Assembly: GCA_028284265.1 (NCBI GenBank)
Contig: JANQRZ010000013.1
Span: forward strand, 62,001-126,000
DNA from: Rhodothermales bacterium
Lineage (GTDB): Bacteria; Bacteroidota; Rhodothermia; Rhodothermales; JANQRZ01
Reading direction: 5' to 3'
DNA length: 64,000 nucleotides
Shown here: one piece after another, positions 44,242-52,871 of the stretch
How positions within the stretch are numbered: the first letter of the stretch is position 1
Layout: every line of letters starts with the position of its first letter
Notes under the pieces: model-generated
Told to the model about the DNA's origin: nothing
Databases searched by the model: none
What the model saw: the letters and a program-made list of their open reading frames with translations, nothing else
Translations under genes and position numbers: made by a program

Positions 44242-45354
44242 ATGAGCACGAACGGACGTGTACTGGTAGCGATGAGCGGCGGCGTGGACTCCTCCGTCAC
44301 GGCGGCACTGCTGCACGACGAGGGCTACGAGGTCGTCGGCATCACGATGAAGACGTGGGACTACGCCGCGAGCGGTCCGCGTAAGCCGGGGCAGAAAGAG
44401 GTCGGCTGCTGCTCGCTGGAGTCGATGAACGACGCACGTAGCGTGGCGCTGAAGATGGACTTCCCGCACTTCATCGTAGACATCCGCGAGGAGTTCGGCG
44501 ACTGGGTGATCGAGCGCTTCACGAGCGAGTACCTCGCCGGACGGACGCCCAACCCGTGCGTGCTCTGCAACACCCACATCAAGTGGGCCGCCTTGCTGCG
44601 CCGCGCCGACGACCTCGGCTGCGACTTCATCGCCACCGGCCACTATGCGCGCGTCCGCCACGACGAGGCATCAGGTCGTTACGTTGTCTCGCGGGGTCTG
44701 GACGCTAACAAAGATCAGAGCTATGCGCTGTGGGGCTTGCCGCAGGAGCACCTCGCTCGCAGCATCTTCCCACTCGGTCAATTCACCAAGCCGCGCATCC
44801 GTGCGATGGCGAGCGAGTACGGCCTCGACCGCGTCGCCGACAAGCCGGATTCCTACGAAATCTGCTTCATCCCGGACAACGATTACCGGGGCTTCCTCAA
44901 GCGGCGCAATCCCGGTCTCGAAGCGGACGTGGCGGGCGGCGACTTCGTCCTCGCCGATGGCACGGTGATCGGGCAGCACGAGGGCTATCCGTTCTACACC
45001 ATCGGGCAGCGGCGCGGGCTGCGACTGCCGCTCGGCTATCCAGCCTACGTCACCCGCATCGACGCCGAGACCAACACCGTCACGGTCGGGCCACGCGAGG
45101 CGCTCCTCGGGCAGACGCTCACGGCCCGGCAACTCAACTTCGGCAAGCACCCCGACCTCTTCGACGAGCAGCCGGTCACGGCGCAGATCCGCTACAACGA
45201 TGCCGGAGCACCCGCCCTCGCATGGCAGACCGGCGACGATGAGGTCCGCATCGCCTTCACCGAGCCACGCGCGGCCATCACGCCGGGGCAGTCGGTCGTG
45301 CTCTACGACGGGGATGACGTAGTGGTAGGTGGTTGGATCCACGGAGTCGACTAA
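44242..45354 (+). CDS. mnmA: tRNA-specific 2-thiouridylase MnmA
   Basis: A 370-residue enzyme forming s2U34 in tRNA-Lys, -Glu and -Gln. The PP-loop AMSGGVDSS lies near residues 10-18. The first catalytic Cys is in TPNPCVLCN (about 108) and the second in SYEICFIPDNDY (about 210); both are intact. The C-terminal domain has GQRRGLRLPLG and RIDAETNTVTVG. It accepts sulfur from a relay not seen in this window. Confidence 0.95.
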   Translation: MSTNGRVLVAMSGGVDSSVTAALLHDEGYEVVGITMKTWDYAASGPRKPGQKEVGCCSLESMNDARSVALKMDFPHFIVDIREEFGDWVIERFTSEYLAGRTPNPCVLCNTHIKWAALLRRADDLGCDFIATGHYARVRHDEASGRYVVSRGLDANKDQSYALWGLPQEHLARSIFPLGQFTKPRIRAMASEYGLDRVADKPDSYEICFIPDNDYRGFLKRRNPGLEADVAGGDFVLADGTVIGQHEGYPFYTIGQRRGLRLPLGYPAYVTRIDAETNTVTVGPREALLGQTLTARQLNFGKHPDLFDEQPVTAQIRYNDAGAPALAWQTGDDEVRIAFTEPRAAITPGQSVVLYDGDDVVVGGWIHGVD

Positions 45355-45482
45355 AGGCGTTGCTCATGGCGTGGCAGGAATGGAGGGCAGGGAGGGTTCC
45401 TGAGTCCACTGGGGCGTATTTGCTCTACATTCCCTCCCCGCTCTCCACGCCCTATCTTGTCTCTCCACTCGATGCCTTCCCG

Positions 45483-45779
45483 ATGAAACGTGCCGTGCTC
45501 GCACTGCTTTTGCTCTCCACTGCTGGATGTGAGCTAGGCGAGATCGAGCACACGGGCACGGTCACATGGGTGGAGCAGGACCATGGGTTCTGGGGCATCG
45601 TCTCGCACGATGATAGCACGCGGTTCCGCCCGTCGAATCTCCCGGACGTGTTTGAGCGCGAAGGCCTGGTGGTCGAGTTCGAGGGCTACGTCCTCAGCGA
45701 GGAGCGCCAAGAGGGCGAGTGGGGTATCCCGGTCGAGTTGAGCGAGGTCGAAATCCAGATCGAGTCGCGTGATGACTGA
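45483..45779 (+). CDS. Small lipoprotein with OB-like fold pattern
   Basis: A 98-residue lipoprotein: MKRAVLALLLLSTAGC, then a short beta domain (HTGTVTWVEQDHGFWGIVSHDDS, LVVEFEGYVLS). Alternating strands and a turn-rich HDDSTRFRPSN loop suggest a small OB-like barrel. Function unknown. It overlaps the start of the zinc-ribbon gene. Confidence 0.6.
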   Translation: MKRAVLALLLLSTAGCELGEIEHTGTVTWVEQDHGFWGIVSHDDSTRFRPSNLPDVFEREGLVVEFEGYVLSEERQEGEWGIPVELSEVEIQIESRDD

Positions 45780-45954
45780 CGTCGGGAAGCGCGAGTGCCC
45801 GTCGTGCGCCATGACGGTAGACGCCGAGGCCGATGTATGCCCGGTCTGCGGCTATGAGTTCCCCGAGAACCGGACGGGCTTCGGGCCGATGGCGTGGCTG
45901 TTCGTTGCGCTCATGCTGCTGCCTGTGCTGTGGGTTCTGATGCGCCTGCTCTGA
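45769..45954 (+). CDS. Zinc-ribbon membrane mini-protein
   Basis: A 61-residue protein: a zinc ribbon with CPSC and CPVC pairs (RECPSCAMTVDAEADVCPVCGYEF), then one membrane helix (MAWLFVALMLLPVLWVLMRLL). It is probably a membrane-tethered metal-binding adaptor. It overlaps the preceding lipoprotein by about 8-11 bp, suggesting coupling. Confidence 0.65.
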   Translation: MMTDVGKRECPSCAMTVDAEADVCPVCGYEFPENRTGFGPMAWLFVALMLLPVLWVLMRLL

Positions 45955-46032
45955 GGACGTTGTCTTTGCCTCTGACAGAGAGGTGACAGGTGGGAGGTGT
46001 AGCCTCGGGGCAGATTGGATTACACCTTCACC

Positions 46033-46704
46033 ATGCCCTTGCCGTTCTCCGAGCGTGCCTGCACCTCGCTCCAGCACAGTCGCGATGAAGCCGTCCGCCT
46101 CGGTCACGATGCCGTCGGGACAGAGCATCTGCTGCTCGGCCTGCTGCGTGAGGGCGGGGTTTCCGTCCGGGTTCTGCGTGGCTGCGGTGTCAATACACAG
46201 CGGCTCCGGCGGGAGATCGAAGCCGCTGTGTCATCGGAAGCACAGGCCGACCCCGGCCTTCTCGACCTCGTACTCACTGCCGAAGCCGAGGAAGCACTCG
46301 CTGCCGCTGAACGTGAGGTCGATGAGTTGGGACTAGACACGGTCGGGGCAGAGTGGGTGCTGCTCGGTGTGCTTGAGGATGAGCAGGGGATTGCTACCCG
46401 CGTGCTCGGCGAGCAGTTCGATCTGGACGTAGCCACTGTGCGCGCCGAGGTGTACCGTCTGCATGGCATCGAGCTGCCGACAGAACCTACCGTGCGTGAG
46501 CCGGAGCCACCTTACCTCCTCGGTCGGGCTGCCTCTGCCGAGCACCGGCTCTCGATTGTCTTCGACGAAACGGCAACCGAAGCAGAGGTGGCCGAAGTGC
46601 TCGCGTTACTCTCCGAACTCTACCGCGCCCTCGGCGGTGACGGCCTCGTAATCCTCGACAGCGGCATCCCGGCGTGGGATGCGAAGGACACCGCCGATGA
46701 GTGA
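46033..46704 (+). CDS. Stand-alone Clp_N (double ClpC N-domain) protein
   Basis: A 223-residue protein. It begins MPLPFSERACTSLQHSRDEAVRLGHDAVGTEHLLLGLLREGG, a ClpC/ClpA N-domain start, and a second copy of the fold follows (LVLTAEAEEALAAAEREVDELGLDTVGAEWVLLGVLEDEQGIATRVL). The C-terminal ~60 residues form another small unit (EVAEVLALLSELYRALGGDGLVI). There is no ATPase module, so it may bind substrates or adaptors rather than unfold them. ATG 46033 matches the family start. It overlaps the next gene (ATGAGTGA), so the two are coupled. Confidence 0.85.
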   Translation: MPLPFSERACTSLQHSRDEAVRLGHDAVGTEHLLLGLLREGGVSVRVLRGCGVNTQRLRREIEAAVSSEAQADPGLLDLVLTAEAEEALAAAEREVDELGLDTVGAEWVLLGVLEDEQGIATRVLGEQFDLDVATVRAEVYRLHGIELPTEPTVREPEPPYLLGRAASAEHRLSIVFDETATEAEVAEVLALLSELYRALGGDGLVILDSGIPAWDAKDTADE

Positions 46705-47137
46705 GGCACTCGACCCTTCGAAGCGCGAGCCGCTGCAGATCGACCTCGCGGGCCGTAACCCCGCGCTCTTCGACGCGCTGTTCGCGCAGCTAGAGCAGGC
46801 GCTCGTCGATGTCGTGGAGCGGCTGACGCACGCGCAGGTGGATCCCTCCTCGCGCGAGATCATGGGTGAACTTCTCGGTGCCGCGCAAACCTACGTTGAG
46901 GCCAAGCTGAAGGCCCCGTCCATCGAGAACCAGCAGAAGCTCGCCGAGATCACCCGACTCTATGCCGAAGCCGAAGAGCGCCTCGCCCATGCTCGCGAGC
47001 AGCGCGCCTCCGCTGAGCGGCAGGAGCTGGAGAACCTCGAACGCAAGCTCGAACTCGCCCTCTCGATGATGCAGAAGCTCCGCACCCTCAAGCTCAGCCA
47101 AGGGCCGGACGGCACGACGCTGGACTTCACGGAGTGA
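46697..47137 (+). CDS. Helical partner of the Clp_N protein
   Basis: A 146-residue protein, almost entirely helical (ALFAQLEQALVDVVERLTHAQ, then EITRLYAEAEERLAHAREQRASAERQELENLERKLELAL), with no known domain. Its start overlaps the Clp_N gene stop, so the two proteins are likely made together and may interact. Convergent with cls, 2 bp apart. Confidence 0.6.
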   Translation: MSEALDPSKREPLQIDLAGRNPALFDALFAQLEQALVDVVERLTHAQVDPSSREIMGELLGAAQTYVEAKLKAPSIENQQKLAEITRLYAEAEERLAHAREQRASAERQELENLERKLELALSMMQKLRTLKLSQGPDGTTLDFTE

Positions 47138-47139
47138 AG

Positions 47140-48579
47140 CTACAGGATGGGGGCCAGTAAGCGGCCCGCACGGGCGGCGACGCGGAAAGCGTAGGACTTG
47201 TCGTCGAGGTCCTGCTGCGTGATCTGTGTGGACCGGGCGAAGTCGGCTTCTAACATCATTTCGAGATCGCCCGCGAATCCGGCGTCGGCGAAGAGGACGG
47301 TGATCTCGAAGTTGAGCCGGAAGGAGCGGTTGTCGAAGTTGGCGGTCGAGACGGCAGCATAGTCGTCATCGACGAGCAGGATTTTCTGGTGCATGAAGCC
47401 CTCATCGTAGAGATAGGTCTTCACGCCCGCTCGCTCGATCTCGGGGAGGTAGGTGTAGGGGACGTACTTGAAGAACACGCTGTCCGATTGGCGCGGCATC
47501 AGAATCCGTACGTCCACCCCGCGCAGCGCTGCGAGTTGAAGCGCGCCGAGCACCCGCCCGTCGGGCACGAAGTACGGCGTGGCGATCCATACCCGCTCCT
47601 CCGCCGACTCGATGGCGTGGGTGTAGAGTAGGCCGCAGGTCTCCAGTTCATCCGCCGGGCCGGAGGCGAGCATCAGCGCGTTGCGGTTCTCAGCCGATGG
47701 GGTCGGTGTCCACTCGACTTCTAGCAGTTCCTCGGTGCCGTAGAACCAGTCGCGTAGGAATGAGAGTTGGGCACCTTGCACGAGCGGCCCCTCCACCGCG
47801 ACGTGCGTGTCTCGCCACGGGCTGATGTTCTCATCTCGACCGAGGTACTCGTCCCCAACGTTGTGCCCGCCGACGGCTGCCCATCGCCCGTCCACGACGA
47901 CGATCTTGCGGTGGTTACGGAAGTTGAGCCGGAACCGGCCGAGCCAGCTTCGGCTACCGCCAAAGTCGGAGACATGGACTCCGGCCTCGCGCAGCGCTTT
48001 CTTGTAGGATCGGGGCAGCTTCGCCGAGCCGATTTCGTCGTAGAGCAGGTAGACCCGCACGCCCCGCGCTGCTGCCGCGATCAGCTTCTCTTTGAACGCG
48101 GTCCCGACTTGGTCGTCGTGGATGATATAGAACTGGGCGAGGATGTAGTCCTCAGCGCGGTCCATCGCGGCGAAGATCGCCTCGAATGTGGCGTCGCCAT
48201 TGATGAGCAGGCGACCCCCGTTCTTGCGGGTGAGGGGCAGCGTCGCCATCTCGTCGAAGGCTCGCAATTCGCCGCGCTCGCCATCGGGATCGACGACGTA
48301 CTCAGCGCGGATACGCTCCCGGTCTTCTGCGACCCGCTCGGCAATGGCGGTGTCGAAATCCCGCAGGGCCTCTACGTATTCGTCAAACTTGGTTCGTCCG
48401 AAAATCCAGTAGAACGGAAGCGTGACGATGGGGAGGAGGACGAGGGCGAGCACCCAAGCCGTCGCACCCTGTGGCGTGCGCGTCTTCATCACTGCGTCGA
48501 GCGCGCTCAACACGCCGAGTGTCTCAGCTGTGATGAGCAGCGCAGGCAGCAGCCAAGACGGGAGGTCGATGAAGGGCAT
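47140..48579 (-). CDS. cls: Cardiolipin synthase (phospholipase D family)
   Basis: A 479-residue membrane enzyme. An N-terminal PLDc_N helix pair (LPSWLLPALLITAETLGVLSA, about 1-70) precedes two HKD-type active sites, FRNHRKIVVVDGRWAAVGGHNVGDEYLG near 220 and FMHQKILLVDDDYAAVSTANFDNRSF near 395. It condenses two phosphatidylglycerol molecules. Two tiny PLDc_N-only proteins are encoded elsewhere in this window (25294-25832). Confidence 0.93.
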   Translation of the reverse strand: MPFIDLPSWLLPALLITAETLGVLSALDAVMKTRTPQGATAWVLALVLLPIVTLPFYWIFGRTKFDEYVEALRDFDTAIAERVAEDRERIRAEYVVDPDGERGELRAFDEMATLPLTRKNGGRLLINGDATFEAIFAAMDRAEDYILAQFYIIHDDQVGTAFKEKLIAAAARGVRVYLLYDEIGSAKLPRSYKKALREAGVHVSDFGGSRSWLGRFRLNFRNHRKIVVVDGRWAAVGGHNVGDEYLGRDENISPWRDTHVAVEGPLVQGAQLSFLRDWFYGTEELLEVEWTPTPSAENRNALMLASGPADELETCGLLYTHAIESAEERVWIATPYFVPDGRVLGALQLAALRGVDVRILMPRQSDSVFFKYVPYTYLPEIERAGVKTYLYDEGFMHQKILLVDDDYAAVSTANFDNRSFRLNFEITVLFADAGFAGDLEMMLEADFARSTQITQQDLDDKSYAFRVAARAGRLLAPIL

Positions 48580-48617
48580 GAGGCGACGAGAAGAAGAGAG
48601 GAGGATACGCCGCTCCG

Positions 48618-49634
48618 CTATTCTGAGCCTCGCGCTGCCCCAACACGCTGTACGTCACACATCGCGTGGAGCCGTGAGACCGTCCGGGCAAACTTCTCAG
48701 CGACGCCGCGCTCGATGCCTGAGGCGTTGGCACCGACGCTGAGCCAGCGCTCCGGTGGAACCTCGGCGGTGAAGTGGAAGACCGGCGGCGAAGGGTGCGT
48801 GTAGAGGTCGTCCACGACGCGGAGGAGGCGGAGCGCGTCGTCGGTCGAGTCGGTGCGGAGGTCGGCGAGGTAGAGCGCGTCGTGGGCCGCGAGGTCGGCG
48901 GTCAGGGCTTGACGCTCGGTCTCGATGGTGCGCTGCAGAAGGTCGGTGCGGTGGAGCCACAGCTTCGTGTCGCCGTCGCGCTCGAAGGCCAACCGCATCG
49001 CGGCCTCGGCGGCATCAAGCGGGCCGACCCACGCTTTGCCCGGCTTTGCCAATCCGCGCCTGAAGTCCTCGCCGGGGACGAACACGACGTGGTAGGTCCG
49101 CCGGAACTCCTCCGAGATGAACCGCTCCAGCCGGTCGCGCCCGAACTCGGCGGACATGAACTTTTCCGGCTCGGCGTTGCTCGTCGCGGCCACCGTCACG
49201 CCCAGACGGCCCAGCGTTTTAAGGACGTTGATGAGCCGGATCTCGTTCGCCGGGTCGTCAAGTTCGATCTCGTCGATCAGCAGCACGCGGTACGAGGCAG
49301 CGAGGCGCTTCGCGTAAGTCTCCGGCGTCTCGGTCGCCCGGAACAGCGCCGACGAGTGGAGGAACGCGCACGGCACATCGGGATGCAGCGTCCGGTAGAT
49401 CGAAACCAGCAAGTGCGTCTTGCCTGTGCCGACCGGTCCGACGAGGTAGAGGCCGCTCCGCAGCGAAGCGTCGCGTTTCAGCCAGCGGAGAAAGGCGGGA
49501 CCATCGTACCGAGCACGCACGCGCTCGGCAAACGCCTGAGCACCAGTGAGGGCGGTCGCCTGCGCCGGGTTCTGCGGGCGGTACGATGCGAACGTCGCCT
49601 CGTCGAAGCGCGGCGGTGGGGCGAGTGGGTTCAT
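48618..49634 (-). CDS. zapE: AFG1/ZapE-like ATPase
   Basis: A 338-residue P-loop ATPase of the AFG1/ZapE family. Walker A LVGPVGTGKTHLL is near residue 65-77 and the acidic LLIDEIELDD near 120. The family SNAEPEKFMSAEFGRDRLERFI segment and a long C-terminal region with YLADLRTDSTDDALRLLRVVDDLY-like helices are present. ZapE affects FtsZ-ring dynamics in E. coli; role here inferred. ATG 49634 overlaps the stop of the EamA gene (ATGA), so they are coupled. Confidence 0.85.
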   Translation of the reverse strand: MNPLAPPPRFDEATFASYRPQNPAQATALTGAQAFAERVRARYDGPAFLRWLKRDASLRSGLYLVGPVGTGKTHLLVSIYRTLHPDVPCAFLHSSALFRATETPETYAKRLAASYRVLLIDEIELDDPANEIRLINVLKTLGRLGVTVAATSNAEPEKFMSAEFGRDRLERFISEEFRRTYHVVFVPGEDFRRGLAKPGKAWVGPLDAAEAAMRLAFERDGDTKLWLHRTDLLQRTIETERQALTADLAAHDALYLADLRTDSTDDALRLLRVVDDLYTHPSPPVFHFTAEVPPERWLSVGANASGIERGVAEKFARTVSRLHAMCDVQRVGAARGSE

Positions 49635-50530
49635 GGTGCGATTCGGACACGCGGGGGGCGCGTCGCAAGGAAGGCGGCCATGAGGAGCACGACTCCGCCG
49701 AGCACGGCAAGCGGCCCGAGCACTTCGCCGAGAAACACAACGCCGAGGATGGCTCCGACGAATGGTTCTAGGTTGACGAGTACGCCTGCCCGTGCGGCTT
49801 CGGCATGGAGGAGGCCCCAGTTCCAGAGGAAGAACGTCACCGCTGTGCAGCCCAGCCCGAGGCCGAGCACTGCTGCCCAGACGCCCACCGAGAGGTCGAA
49901 CGTGGGCGGTCCGTCGAGCGCCCACATGAACGGTGCGAGGATGAGCGTGCCGAGTGCGAACTGGGAGGCGGTCGCTGCCATCACCCCGACGCGCCGTGCC
50001 AGCCGCCGCACGACGAGCGTCCACGCTGTAGCGATGCCAATGGAAACAAACACCATCGCGTCGCCGAGAAGCGTGCGTCCGGGCCCGATCTTCCCCACGA
50101 GGAGAACGACGCCGAGGGCCGCAAGGCCGACCGCGACCCACGTCATCCGTCCCGGTCGCTCACCGTCGAACAGCGTCGCCGCCACGGCCATCATCGGCGG
50201 GGCGGTCGCCACGAGGAGGGCGGCGCTCGACGCGGTCGTGCGGTCGAGGCCCTCGAACTGAAGGAGGAACATCCCCGGCCCCGAGAGGAGGGCGCAGACC
50301 ACGAGCAGCACGGTATCGCGCCGTGCCCATGTCACGTCTTGCCACCGGACGAACGGCAGGAGGGCGGCGGCGGCCAGCGCAAAGCGCCAGAAGACGAGCG
50401 TCGCCGCGCCTATCTCGTCGAGCGCGATTTTGCCGAGGATGAAGGAGCCACCCCACAGGATGCTCGCCCCGGCGAGTGCCGCATAGGCCAGCCGGTGCGG
50501 CTCGGCGGTGTGCCGCTCCTCAGCGCCCAT
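49631..50530 (-). CDS. EamA/RhaT family DMT transporter
   Basis: A 299-residue protein with about ten membrane helices in two EamA halves. The first starts LAYAALAGASILWGGSFILGKIAL, the second LGLGLGCTAVTFFLWNWGLLHAEAARAGVLVNLEPFVGAILG. The substrate of such drug/metabolite transporters is not predictable. It is translationally linked to zapE downstream and overlaps the PIG-L gene stop by 11 bp upstream. Confidence 0.9.
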   Translation of the reverse strand: MGAEERHTAEPHRLAYAALAGASILWGGSFILGKIALDEIGAATLVFWRFALAAAALLPFVRWQDVTWARRDTVLLVVCALLSGPGMFLLQFEGLDRTTASSAALLVATAPPMMAVAATLFDGERPGRMTWVAVGLAALGVVLLVGKIGPGRTLLGDAMVFVSIGIATAWTLVVRRLARRVGVMAATASQFALGTLILAPFMWALDGPPTFDLSVGVWAAVLGLGLGCTAVTFFLWNWGLLHAEAARAGVLVNLEPFVGAILGVVFLGEVLGPLAVLGGVVLLMAAFLATRPPRVRIAP

Positions 50531-52814
50531 CGACGAGCGGGAGGCTGACGAGGTTGGCGAAGAGGCGATACGCGCCGGGGTTGTAGATGTCGAACTGCCG
50601 GTACCACCCGAGCGCGGTGTAGAGGTACGTCCCCTCGCCGACTTCGGCCAAGAGCGTCGAACTCGTCAGCGGCTCTTCGCCCGGATCGTGCATCGAGAAG
50701 AGTTCGGTGTAGCGATGGTCGTAGCCGGCTGGGAAGTAAAGGCCGCGTTCCTGAATCCATCCGTCCCAGGCATCGGGTGTGATAACATTCGGCTTGCTAA
50801 AGAGGACATGCTCCGGTTCGAGGAGCGTCACGGGTGCGTCCTCGTAGGTTACGCGGTCGCGCCCGAGCAGCAGGGGATAGGGCGCGAAGCCCGCCGGGTT
50901 CTTCTTCGTCTCGTCGAAGGGGTCGTCGTACTGCTCGTTCCACTCGAACGTTTTCTGATAGGTCACGATGAGGTGGCCGCCGCCGCGCACCCAGTCGAGC
51001 AGCCGGTCGTTGTAGCGCCGCAGGTCTGAGCGGACGAGGTAGGCACGGATGTCCACGACGATGGTGTGGAGGCCTGCGAAGCTGGACGACGCGAGCGCCG
51101 CCGAGTCGAGCGGGACAACGGTAGCTCCCATCGTGCGGAGGGCGTACTCGGTCGTCTCGTCGTAGCTCTTGACGAAGCCGACGCGCAGCCCATCAGGCAC
51201 GTCCACCTCGGGCAGCGCGCGGGCGGTGCGTATCGCTGTGGTGGGCGTGTAGGGCGTCGGTGTCGGGACCGGGCGTACTTCCAGACGGAGTTCGTAGTCG
51301 ATGCGGGGGATTTCGTCGGGCAGCGTGAAGGCGAAGGTCTCATCCGTCCAGCCGGCTCGCTTCCCGACGGTCTGTTCGCCTACAAAGAGCGGGCGCACGC
51401 GGATGTTTTCTCCACCCGGCGGTGCGAGAACGAGTTGAGCCGTTGCTCCCGTCGCGTCTGGGTCGTCGATGCGGATGCGGTAGTCCAGCGTGTTCTCTCC
51501 CGGTTGCAACCGGACGATCCCGTCGGGTAGTTCGACTGTGATCGGTGCGGCGATGTCGAGCGCAAGGTGCTCGGCAGTGTAGATCGCCTCGGGCTGACCG
51601 GGCAGGCGGATGGCGTACTGGATCGGCGGCGTGCTGAGAAACCGGTCGTACTGACGCTCGGCCTTCGGGAGCGTCGGCTTGGCGTCGGGCGGGATGCGGA
51701 GGAAGGCGATCGGTTCGGTGTTCGAGGACGCCTCCGGTGGGACCGTCACCACGGTATCGACGGCCCCGGTGAAGACGATCTCGACGGGTGTGGGCTGGCC
51801 GTTCGGTGAGAAGGTGGTGCCGAAGCGCCAGTAGAGGGGCACGGTCTGGCCCGGCAATGCGCGCACATTTTCCGTCCGCAGGCCCTCGTTGTCGAGGAGC
51901 GAGGCGGTGAGGCGGCCCGTATCGAGAAGGGTCGCTAGCGGCAGGTCGTCGGCGTACTGGTTCGGGGCGAGGCCGACGGCGAGGTCGGTGGCACCCTCGG
52001 GAAGCGGCGGGACGCCCGGCGCCGTGCGGAGCAGTTGGAACTGCGTCGTCTCCCGCCGGAAGCGCGGCGCGAACTTGTCGAAGCCCTGCGAGCGGTGCTC
52101 GGCGGCGGCACGCACCGCAAGGTCCGATGCCGATTCGTCGCGCCCCGGAATCATGTCACCGACCGGCACGGCCACATCGGCCTCGGCATCGCCGCCGCTG
52201 AAGCGCCAGGTGCGAAGGAAGAGCCGCTTCGGCTGCCATAGGTCCACGCCCGGCTCGGCGAGTTGCTCGGGGTGGTAGCTTGCGTCGGCAGCGAGGGCGA
52301 AGGCGTCGTAGGCTGAGATGCCGACTACTTGGTGTTGCCCGTGTTGCGTCCTTGGCCCGACCGTCAGCGTGTCGTGGTTGGTAAAGATTACGTCCGGTTT
52401 CAGCTCGCGGATCACTCGGACGAGCCGCGCCGTCACCGCGTCGCGCCCGCCCCACTCGTCAAACGCCTCGGTGGCGAATTTCGAGTAACCGAAGTCGTAG
52501 AAGTTGAGAAAGCGAACCTGCGACCCGAGGATGCGCCCGGCCCGCTCGGTCTCCTCGGTGCGGATCGCGCCGAGCTTCTCGTAGAGGTCCGGCCCGATCT
52601 CGTTCTGCCCGCCCTCGCCCCGCGTATAGATCACCGAGTAGGCGACCGCATCGTGCGCCCAGCGGTAGTGGGCGAGCGTCAGGCCGTCCTCGTCGTCCGG
52701 GTGCGCCGCGAGGTTCATCACCACGAGCGGCGTCGGCTTGTCGATGCTCTGCGCGCAGGCGGACGCAACGAAGAGGAGGAGAAGGGCAAGCGGAAGGAAG
52801 AGGCGGGTGGGCAT
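50520..52814 (-). CDS. PIG-L family deacetylase, secreted, with long C-terminal extension
   Basis: A 764-residue protein. A signal peptide (LFLPLALLLLFVASACAQ) leads to the PIG-L core: LVVMNLAAHPDDEDGLTLAHYRW (Asp and Glu metal site) and the later HGQHQVVGISAYDAF with the metal His. This fold hydrolyses N-acetyl groups of GlcNAc-type sugars. The C-terminal ~500 residues contain beta-sandwich-like parts and a Rossmann/ThuA-like segment (RVGFVKSYDETTEYALRTMG, HTIVVDIRAYL) ending in a GGGHLIVTYQK-type loop. Probably acts on extracellular glycans. Confidence 0.85.
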   Translation of the reverse strand: MPTRLFLPLALLLLFVASACAQSIDKPTPLVVMNLAAHPDDEDGLTLAHYRWAHDAVAYSVIYTRGEGGQNEIGPDLYEKLGAIRTEETERAGRILGSQVRFLNFYDFGYSKFATEAFDEWGGRDAVTARLVRVIRELKPDVIFTNHDTLTVGPRTQHGQHQVVGISAYDAFALAADASYHPEQLAEPGVDLWQPKRLFLRTWRFSGGDAEADVAVPVGDMIPGRDESASDLAVRAAAEHRSQGFDKFAPRFRRETTQFQLLRTAPGVPPLPEGATDLAVGLAPNQYADDLPLATLLDTGRLTASLLDNEGLRTENVRALPGQTVPLYWRFGTTFSPNGQPTPVEIVFTGAVDTVVTVPPEASSNTEPIAFLRIPPDAKPTLPKAERQYDRFLSTPPIQYAIRLPGQPEAIYTAEHLALDIAAPITVELPDGIVRLQPGENTLDYRIRIDDPDATGATAQLVLAPPGGENIRVRPLFVGEQTVGKRAGWTDETFAFTLPDEIPRIDYELRLEVRPVPTPTPYTPTTAIRTARALPEVDVPDGLRVGFVKSYDETTEYALRTMGATVVPLDSAALASSSFAGLHTIVVDIRAYLVRSDLRRYNDRLLDWVRGGGHLIVTYQKTFEWNEQYDDPFDETKKNPAGFAPYPLLLGRDRVTYEDAPVTLLEPEHVLFSKPNVITPDAWDGWIQERGLYFPAGYDHRYTELFSMHDPGEEPLTSSTLLAEVGEGTYLYTALGWYRQFDIYNPGAYRLFANLVSLPLVDGR

Positions 52815-52871
52815 GGGCGTGCGATTGGCGTCGCGCTTTCCACAGCACCCGCGCCGCCGAGTTCCTTCATC

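Noticed and set aside
48774-50261. A 495-codon open frame on the plus strand over zapE and the EamA gene
   Set aside because: Highly repetitive Arg/Pro/Ser composition and no motif. Both minus-strand genes have intact family motifs and coupled stops and starts.
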